From Apostichopus japonicus (lineage: Eukaryota > Echinodermata > Holothuroidea > Aspidochirotida > Stichopodidae): a stretch of 64,000 nt of DNA. The DNA is taken from the NCBI RefSeq assembly GCF_037975245.1, contig NC_092570.1, forward strand, positions 7,173,001-7,237,000. Direction: 5' to 3'. The notes under the pieces are model-generated. The model made no database searches. It was given only the letters and a program-made list of their open reading frames with translations, and was not told the DNA's origin. Position numbers and translations under genes: made by a program. This document shows, piece by piece, positions 56,721 to 64,000 of this stretch (its first letter is position 1; every line of letters starts with the position of its first letter).

Positions 56721-59484
56721 AAACAAATTTTATTTATAAGTGATCTACCACATATAACTACATTTTGAACTTAGCAGAACAGGGCCCAATTTAAAATATT
56801 TTGAATTTGTTTCTTACTTAATAAAGAAACTCGTTCTGCTGTTTAAACGGTATTTTAAACTACCACACCAGTTATGGTATAGTCAGGTTTTTTTTGGTCC
56901 GATAGGTACGACAAGTGCTGGATAGGGGGGGGGGGTGAGGGAAGGGAGGGAGGGAGGGTGGCTAAGGATAAGGGAAACTGCAACCTCCATTTGATCACAA
57001 GGACATTTCGATTCTTACTCCTAGCAGTTCAGTGTAAATTTCTCCTCGTTTTGTTATGTGACTATGACACTATCCGCACACTATATGAAACGGTTAAGGA
57101 GATTCAACGGTTTAAGACTGTTGTAATGTTGTTGTTAATGTTTGGAAGACAAACTTAAGGCAAGTGTACTCGATGTTGCGAGTTTACTCGAGCTTTCTTC
57201 AACGACGGTCCTTTAATAAATTTTATTTATGATTCTGTAACAGAAAATTCAAGTTGTCATGTTTGAAGTAAATTGTCTTTTTCTTTTGTCATACTTTTCG
57301 TATGCGAAGGGAGGAAGGGGAGGAAAGGCAATTATATATGTGGTGTTTAGAGGACTGCAACTTCTATACTACACTTCGATCGTCCAAGCTTATTTGTTTA
57401 TTGTTTGAGAGGGAGAGGGGTGGGTGGGTGGGGGTGGAGCTAACAGGCTCTTCTATAGCAGCTGCTTATTTGACTCCTAAAGTGCATTGGTTATATAAAG
57501 TGTACAACCCAATTTTATTCGAATCAATTGTTCCACTTTCTGACGATGTATATTACAACCCCCGTGAAGATTTAAGTGACATATTCAGGGCAAATGTGAG
57601 CGTAAAATTTTCCTAATTGAGACAGAAAGAAATAAAGATAAATTTATTGCCGTTTTATATGTAAGTGATTGCGAAATGAACTGAATTAAGTATCTACCTA
57701 AGTGGCATTTATATATGACTCAATGTTAAAAGGTTGTGGCCACCGGCCATTTTAAGAGATAGCTTAAATTTTTATCTTTTTTGTCACAATCTTTTGTAGA
57801 GACTCACATAGCCTATAACCCCTTGCATGAGGTGTATCTCAACAAAATGTCCCGCGTAGAGATTTTTTTTGTTTTAGTCACAAAGGAAAAAATTGACATA
57901 AATCACTTATAACATGACGGAAGTAATCCAGTCTCAAATTTTTAAAGTCACAATATCCCAATAAATGTCATATTTATATATCTGTTATTTATCATAATTG
58001 AGACTATCAATCTATCAATGGCCCTCTTCATCAAATTCTTGGGAATTTTCGTTTGAACTCTTTTGGCGTTAAGTATAGTTTTGAGCGGATGACGCCGTGC
58101 ATAGCACAGTTAAATAGTTCGTCACCCTATAATTATTCTCTGATATATGATTGGTTTGACATAAAACAACAACTTAACAGATGTTCAATGAAATAATGTG
58201 CAAAGCTATACATCGTTAACGTTACTGATCATGAATCTGTACACGTAGCCTAACTAGCCTACACTACTTCCCAAGCACACTGCAGATAGTCCCCTTTTAT
58301 AGTTTCCATCTTCATTATGGTGTTTTCTTCTTGATATGGAACTAGCCGTAAAAAGTAATTGAAAAACAATTAGATTTGACAGAAGACTACTTCATTAACA
58401 TATCATTTAAGCATGAACTGACGTCATCACCACTGTATTATACGCATTTGTTTTTACAGCCAAAATCATAAGCCTTCATGAGTGAGCACCTTATTTAATC
58501 TGTATTTCAATATAGTTTACTTCAGTTTAAGTGAACCCACTAAAGTTTGAAAACTATGTTTATATATATATTACGGCTGACTATCAAAAACAATACATCT
58601 ACCTTATAAAAAGTGAAATTCTTTGTTGAACCTGCAGACACTAGCTCCGTGATTTTGAGGTAGAAACATACAAAAGAAGAAGTGGAGGGGAAGTACGGGA
58701 AGCCTCAACCCCTCCGGGGCGGGAGGGGGGGGGTAATATAATAAATGACCTCCTTCTCTTAGTGCTAGTTAACTATGTCTAAGTGTGATTGATATTCGGT
58801 TGACAAGATGGAAATTTGAAAAGATTTCTGACCGAAATATGATTTCTCCTGTTAGGATGAATGGCGGCGGTATCCATGAAATCACTGTAATGAACGGAAA
58901 GTTGCATTGCGTTTGCATTCCATGGTAAAGGAGATGAGGTATTAAAGGGGTGCAAGGAGAGGGCGGGTGAAGGGATTGTTTCCGAAAATGCTGTTCGGAC
59001 TCTCGACATAACATTGCTAAAACTACCTATCCACAACTTTTTCTTAATGGCCTCATTAGTTATATAGGCCTATACCTCGAATTCGACACTGAACTACAGT
59101 TCAATTTTAACCAGAGTAAATTTGTGAATATCAACAATAGGATACAAGCATATACCACGGGATACATGGATATACGGAACGCACCCCGCCCCCCCCCCCT
59201 CTACCTCGTCCATTATACACACGCGACTCCTTCTAGTGGGCGTCACATAAATTGACATGCTTTGCATGGATCTATGTATGTTCAATTAACTGGTGTGATG
59301 TACGTCTGTAATGGGTTCTTAGAAAAAGGGAATTGAGACCTTGCCAGATCTCTGATGTCAGTTCTAGCATGAAGTAATCTTTCGCAGATTTGGCTCTTCG
59401 ATTCTCACTCTTATTCTGGTCTTCAATTCCCAAATACTGTATTCTGAGCAACCCTCAACTCCCTCACAATTTGTTTCGACGAGT
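56721..59484. other. Intergenic sequence upstream of DKC1
   Basis: No convincing gene on either strand. The 104-codon frame at 57302 starts in a purine repeat and shows no domain. Confidence 0.45.
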
Positions 59485-59657
59485 GTGACAGGAGTTTTTA
59501 GTTGCTGCCCTCTACACACCCAGCTGTTGTTCATCGTGCAACTGGTTCACTCACAGTTCATCTATATCGATAGCGTGCAACAGTTACCACGTGTAAAACA
59601 ACCCAAGATACGAACATCACTGGTACTCGTACTTGGAAACTACCAAAACAAGCAACC
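59485..59657 (+). promoter_or_regulatory. DKC1 proximal promoter / 5'UTR with E-box and DRE-like site
   Basis: No TATA box at a usable distance. A perfect CACGTG E-box lies at 59588-59593 and TATCGATA at 59565-59572. The Myc-type E-box is a known feature of ribosome-biogenesis gene promoters, including DKC1 in vertebrates; TATCGATA is the DREF element of insects. Functional use here is inference; the start site is not determined. Confidence 0.4.
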
Positions 59658-59664
59658 ATGGAAG
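59658..59664 (+). CDS. DKC1: DKC1 coding exon 1 (7 bases: Met-Glu and one base)
   Basis: ATGGAAG|GTATAA. A start exon with two codons plus one base joins in phase to exon 2 to give Met-Glu-Asp-Glu. It is too short to appear as an open frame. The surrounding frame reported from 59485 is mostly 5'UTR read in another phase. Confidence 0.8.
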
Positions 59665-62600
59665 GTATAAACAAAGAGCAATCAGATAATTTCACTTTTT
59701 CTCAAATATTGCATCAAGAGCAGTGCTCATCTAACTCTTAAATAGAAATGCAAGGTGCCAGAAGTCCCCAGGATTGAGAGTACCTCAGGGGGCTAGGTTG
59801 ACACTTGATCGTGTACAGTATAGTATAGGCCTACATCACTATGTAAAGCACACGCTTGTACTTGTAGAAACTAATACTATTTTAAGTAAGTTATAATCAA
59901 GCCTAGGCCTAGCGTTGGTCTTTTAGCCTAGTTCAATGGAGTAATGTATTGTTATTACCAGACTAAAGCAAACCTACTGTAAGTAATGAGTAGCAACTGA
60001 AAGTTAATCAATCACAACTTCTATTCATACATTTTGGTTTTGAAGCAGAAGGGCAAGGCTTAAAATCATTTGTAAATTGTGCAGACCTTAACAATTGTTA
60101 ATGTACAGCCTGAGGCCAAGGCCTACTCAAATTTGAAATGTAGGACAATACAACAGAGGCCTAGGTTAGTATTTAATTAAATGTAGCATGGTGGGCACTA
60201 ATTGACACACTTTTTAATCAGGGATTTAATCAATGATATCTATCAATGAAATATCCAAATCACTCAACCCACAGGCCTATGCGTTTTTCCCATGTGTAGG
60301 TCATAAAAAATCTCAACACATTTATTGTTCTGTGCCTACGCAATGTACAATTGAGCAGAATTTGACCACAAAATGTCTGCTGCGTCAAGTTCCTTCAAAT
60401 TCGGAAATATGACACATTCATCGATTTATAAGCTAACACTACAGTGAGTATACATCCATTGACTCTGGATGCTGTTAGCTATGCTCTGAGCCTCCTACTC
60501 TAAGCTCAGACAGGTCAGGTCCTGACAGTAGTGGTATCTTGTTAGGGTTATTTTGATTATGAAGCCTTACTATGCAAGAAAAGGCAAGAAGGCCACATGG
60601 TTTATGCAATCTCTAGAATGTCATCAGCAATGTTTGCTGACCAGATTGGGTTAAGTCTCATCTTTCCCTGGTCAGATTAGTATTTGTTTTTTTCACAGAG
60701 ACAAAGTTGTTTTGTGTTCTCAAAATTTAGAAGACATCCCTAAATGTTAGCTAACGAAGTAATGTCCACTAAGATATTTTGACATGGTGGTAATAGTCAG
60801 TTTTTTTTAAAATTCTCATTCTATATTGAGAATGCCACTTCCCAGACCTAAGTTACTATTTAAAGAAATGGAAGAATCTGACCGGAGGAAAGATAGGAAT
60901 TGATCCACCAGATATCCCAAGGTATTGATGACCAAGTCTGATGTACTAATAGGCCAGAGTGACCATTGTAATGATAATAGTTTCATACTATGATTCGTAC
61001 ATAAAGTTATTTGGATTATAATTCGTCAATTTAAGCTCGCATAGCAGTAGGCTAAATTTGCCGTTATAATATAGTAAAGATTGAGGTTTCTGAGACATTA
61101 TTCTCAAAGAATTTGCAAGAAAAGAAAACCCATCTCTTTAAATCTCTCCTTTACAGATGAAATTCATGTGAAGAAGCACAAGAAAGCAAAGAAGGAAAAG
61201 CAAATGTCCAACTTGGGAGTAAGTCTGACTGTTACATATCTTTCACGGCTTATCTCCTCATATTATCTGTTTTGTTGGTACAAGATGGCACCTGAGGAGG
61301 TCTTTTAAATGAGGGAGAATGAAAGAGTTCATTTCACTTAGAGGAACAAAATTTAATGCTGTTATGGAAATGCAACCATAGTATACAGGTTTACACAGAT
61401 CGCCTGTGCTCAGTATTGTAGTTTAATATAATTAATGTTAGACTAATGTGACCACTGACCATTAGCAGAATAAAACTTGTTTGGAGCAAAGATTAACTTT
61501 GGTTTGTACCGTAACTCTTGATTTCTGTTGATGACAATGTATTTCACCATTTCATTGCACTATTAACAATGTATTTCAGGAGGTTAGATGTCAGTTTACA
61601 TAATTTGCAAATTTTCAGTTACTCATTTAAACTTTTTATAAATCAGTATTTAGGTGAATGATATTTTTGAGAATTAATTTGAATCACAGCAAATATCACA
61701 TTTTGCTTAATACCATTGACTGCTGGCAGGACCAACTTTCCCTTTTACAACACTGACTACCTATGTTTGCATTTGTGTAGCAACTTATTTTTGTAGCACT
61801 CTGCTATGCAAAATTTGGAAATGTGGTGACACTAGATGATTGGTTTAATGCTCAGCAATCGTTGACCGGCCTCTTTCTTTGCATTGAACGTAACTTTGCA
61901 TTTCACTTTCACTCATACAAACCGATCAAACATTTTATCCTGCTGTCATTTCACAATTTGTTTTCACTTCGCATCTAGTCAAAAATCATTCCTTTTACTC
62001 CCATTTCAAACAGGAAATCCAACAGAATGTGGACTTCATGATCAAACCAGATTCCAGCCCTGCTAAGATTGACACATCTCATTGGCCTCTGCTCCTAAAG
62101 AACTACAACAAATTAAACATCCGGACCGGCCATTACACACCTCTGCCGAACGGTTGTTCCCCGCTGAAACGAGATTTGAAAGATTACATTTCGTAAGTCA
62201 CTTTGGTTTAGTCATTATTGATTGTTATTTCTGGTGGCAAACAATGTGAAAGGTATATTGAGGAGAAAAATATTCCACACTGCTTGTTGAAAGCCCCATC
62301 TCAATATCTGCGCCTTTGAACAACTTTTGTTGATTTTGGCGCTATATAAATGTCTTCTGATTGATTGATTGATTGATTGATCAAGCCCCTAACTTGAGAT
62401 CATAGTAGTTGATCGAATGCAAGATAGTTTTGACTGGCTGAACCTTCAACTACTCCAGGATTTTGGATCTCCGGTTCCCTAACTGGGGGGCATGAACCCC
62501 CAGGGGGTGCGTGAGTCCATCCCAGGGGGTTTGTGGACAACTCTAACATCCACAGGGGGTTCATGGGGGGATAAAGTTAGGGAAACCCTGCCCTAAGGGG

Positions 62601-64000
62601 TCTGTGATGTCATCTGGGCAAATGCTCTTCAAAAGCTTTATGTAGACTATTATCATCGTCTTGTATATTTATCCTTGAAACTTTCATACATTTGAATTGT
62701 TTGCACAGCTGTCAAAGTTCTTCTGTGTTTAGAATTTCATGAAAATGCTTCCCTTTAATATAAACATTCCTCTGTGGATAAAAATGAATGACAAATAATA
62801 AAGAAAAAGCAAAGACATATTCAGCTGAATTGCCCTGATGACATCATCCATTCTACTAAATTGCCAGATGCATTCACAAAACAAAAAATGGAGAAAGTCT
62901 CATATGCCTTGCATCATGTTACGAGGTGTTACGAGGTTGACAAAATCCCCCCTTTCACGAAATATAGAACGAGAGAATTCGAAAGGCTCCTGAAATGATG
63001 TCCTCAAGGATGCAGCGTCTGATATGAAGTCGAGTGAATCATCTACAGAAAGTGACAAACTTTAAAACAAACCCTCTCTGTTATTTTGCCAGATTTATAA
63101 TACCCCAAGATGTGATACGCTAGTGTATAAATACAAAAGCGTGAGTTGAGCAAAGCACACATACACCATGCATGGGTATAGTTTAAACCATAATTTTAAA
63201 CCATGCTATAAATCATTAAACAGTTAGGTTGAAAGCAAGGTCAGACCCCATGGAAAGTTCCTTTTTTTTTCATATCTATAAATTACAAAAATGAAAGTGA
63301 ACTATTATGTAGTCCTGATTAACCCTGGGCCCCCCTTCACCTCCTGCCCCTTTCGACTGAATGTTGCTATCTTGGTACCAACTGGTGTTTGATAAGACTT
63401 GACCTGACCTAAAAATGTGCTTTGAATGGGTACGGTTCAAAACGAGTTGTAATCAGGTGGTAATATCTCTGGACCTATCCCCGAAGTTGCACCTACAGTA
63501 CACACAAGATTGACAAGTTTTAATCTTTCTGTCTGCCTCATAGATCAGGGTTCATCAACCTTGATAAACCATCCAATCCTTCCTCTCACGAGGTGGTGTC
63601 ATGGATAAAGAGGATCCTCCGAGTGGACAAGACGGGCCACAGTGGGACCCTGGACCCCAAAGTGACAGGTTGTTTAATTGTCTGTATTGACAGGGCCACA
63701 AGACTTGTCAAATCACAACAGAGTGCTGGTAAGTTTTTTTTGTTTATGTAAAGCTACATGTTGTTAAAAGTGAAATTCCTCCAGACTTGCAAGTTGTTTG
63801 TCCATAAGCATTCCCTGTGCAGTGTAAGTAGTGTACTGGATGTCTCTTGCAGACTGCTGAAAAGTTGCCCTCTGGAAGGGCGATTTGATGTCCTTTTATT
63901 GTAGACTGTTCATCCTGGAGATTTATAATCTGCCACTCAGAGTGAGAAATTTAATTTTCCAACATGTAGGATATGATTGGTCCTCTCTATTTCAGAGCAA
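59658..64000 (+). CDS. DKC1: Dyskerin / H/ACA pseudouridine synthase, first four coding exons, cut by window edge
   Basis: Exons 59658-59664, 61157-61218, 62014-62192 and 63544-63728 join with GT/AG introns (phases 1,0,2,1) into 144 codons. The product starts [18 protein letters not shown], a lysine-rich nuclear/nucleolar targeting tail as in other dyskerins. The dyskerin-like domain (DKCLD) follows, with [31 protein letters not shown] and [10 protein letters not shown], then the start of the TruB domain ([17 protein letters not shown]). The catalytic motif is intact: [16 protein letters not shown], whose Asp is the nucleophilic residue of TruB-type synthases. Dyskerin is the catalytic subunit of H/ACA snoRNPs (rRNA and snRNA pseudouridylation) and stabilises telomerase RNA in animals. 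The start Met sits in caaccATGG, a good Kozak context, just before a GTATAA donor. About two thirds of the protein lies beyond 64000. Confidence 0.95.
61157..61218 (+). CDS. DKC1: DKC1 coding exon 2 (lysine-rich N-terminus)
   Basis: Acceptor tttacAG|AT, donor GGA|GTAAGT. It encodes [20 protein letters not shown], the basic nuclear/nucleolar localisation segment. Confidence 0.88.
62014..62192 (+). CDS. DKC1: DKC1 coding exon 3 (DKCLD domain)
   Basis: Acceptor tttcaaacAG|GAAATC, donor ATTTC|GTAAGT, exit phase 2. Nearly every residue of the conserved dyskerin-specific domain is recognisable ([29 protein letters not shown]). Confidence 0.95.
62228..62885 (+). repeat. Dispersed repeat family R1, copy 2, with two nested insertions
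   Basis: Same landmarks as the copy at 37970-38460, but interrupted at about 62312-62388 by a retroelement tail (GGCGCTATATAAATGTC then (GATT)n) and at about 62468-62592 by a short inverted-repeat element. It lies in DKC1 intron 3. Confidence 0.75.
62468..62592. mobile_element. Short hAT-like MITE nested in repeat R1
   Basis: Ends GGTTCCCTAACTGGGG (left) and AAAGTTAGGGAAACCCTG (right) are imperfect inverses; CAGGGTTTCCC is a common hAT terminus. The copy at 37970 lacks this block, which defines the insertion. Confidence 0.55.
63544..63728 (+). CDS. DKC1: DKC1 coding exon 4 (TruB catalytic motif)
   Basis: Acceptor cctcatAG|ATC, donor GCTG|GTAAGT. It holds the catalytic [11 protein letters not shown] block and [12 protein letters not shown]. 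Exit phase is 1. The window ends in ttcag|agcaa (63991-64000), a possible acceptor of exon 5, but those five bases do not read as the expected Gly-Lys, so I do not call it. Confidence 0.95.

Noticed and set aside
59665-63543. Intronic H/ACA snoRNA in DKC1, as in vertebrates
   Set aside because: I could not see a convincing two-hairpin structure with H and ACA boxes by eye; a snoRNA-specific search of the introns would decide.
63996-64000. Start of DKC1 exon 5 at the right edge
   Set aside because: The AG acceptor is present, but the five bases would give Glu-Gln instead of the conserved Gly-Lys; too little sequence to judge.

Overview
This is a 64 kb window of an animal nuclear genome: AT-rich, intron-bearing, gene-poor and full of transposon remnants and simple repeats. 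The protein matches (a DIPK2A-type divergent protein kinase and dyskerin), several tRNA-derived SINE families, the frequent short palindrome TAGGCCTA and the many poly-G/poly-C tracts fit an invertebrate deuterostome, most plausibly an echinoderm. The phylum is an inference; the sequence shows only a metazoan genome. Almost all long open frames here are microsatellite or chance frames.

Three genes could be built exon by exon with consistent splice phases. (1) 17401-24773, plus strand: five coding exons give a 434-residue DIPK2A-like Golgi/secretory divergent kinase. (2) 37465-50212, plus strand: two coding exons 12 kb apart give a 163-residue secreted protein or prepropeptide that I do not recognise, with a TATA box, a strong Kozak context and a signal peptide. 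(3) 59658 to the right edge, plus strand: the first four coding exons of dyskerin (DKC1, H/ACA pseudouridine synthase), cut off by the window end.

Between them: 1-17 kb holds no convincing gene but has a fold-back element (9847-10126), an inverted-repeat MITE with a second copy at 50885-51079, and a tiny hammerhead-ribozyme-like insert flanked by a 13-bp direct repeat (15898-15988). The 28-34 kb interval holds two complete-looking DNA transposons side by side: a hAT-like element with a 6-bp target duplication (28677-30031), and a 3.2 kb TTAA-flanked element (30139-33347). The second carries a decayed THAP zinc-finger ORF on the plus strand and, converging on the minus strand, a decayed gene with the P2X7 C-terminal 'ballast' type domain. 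The 12 kb intron of gene 2 contains a minisatellite of about 19 units, a 282-bp tandem pair and a perfect 16-bp hairpin. A dispersed family shared by 37.97-38.46 kb and 62.23-62.88 kb has taken two younger insertions in the dyskerin intron copy.

The items most worth following are the THAP + ballast-domain transposon, the hammerhead-like insert with its target-site duplication, and the unrecognised secreted two-exon gene.
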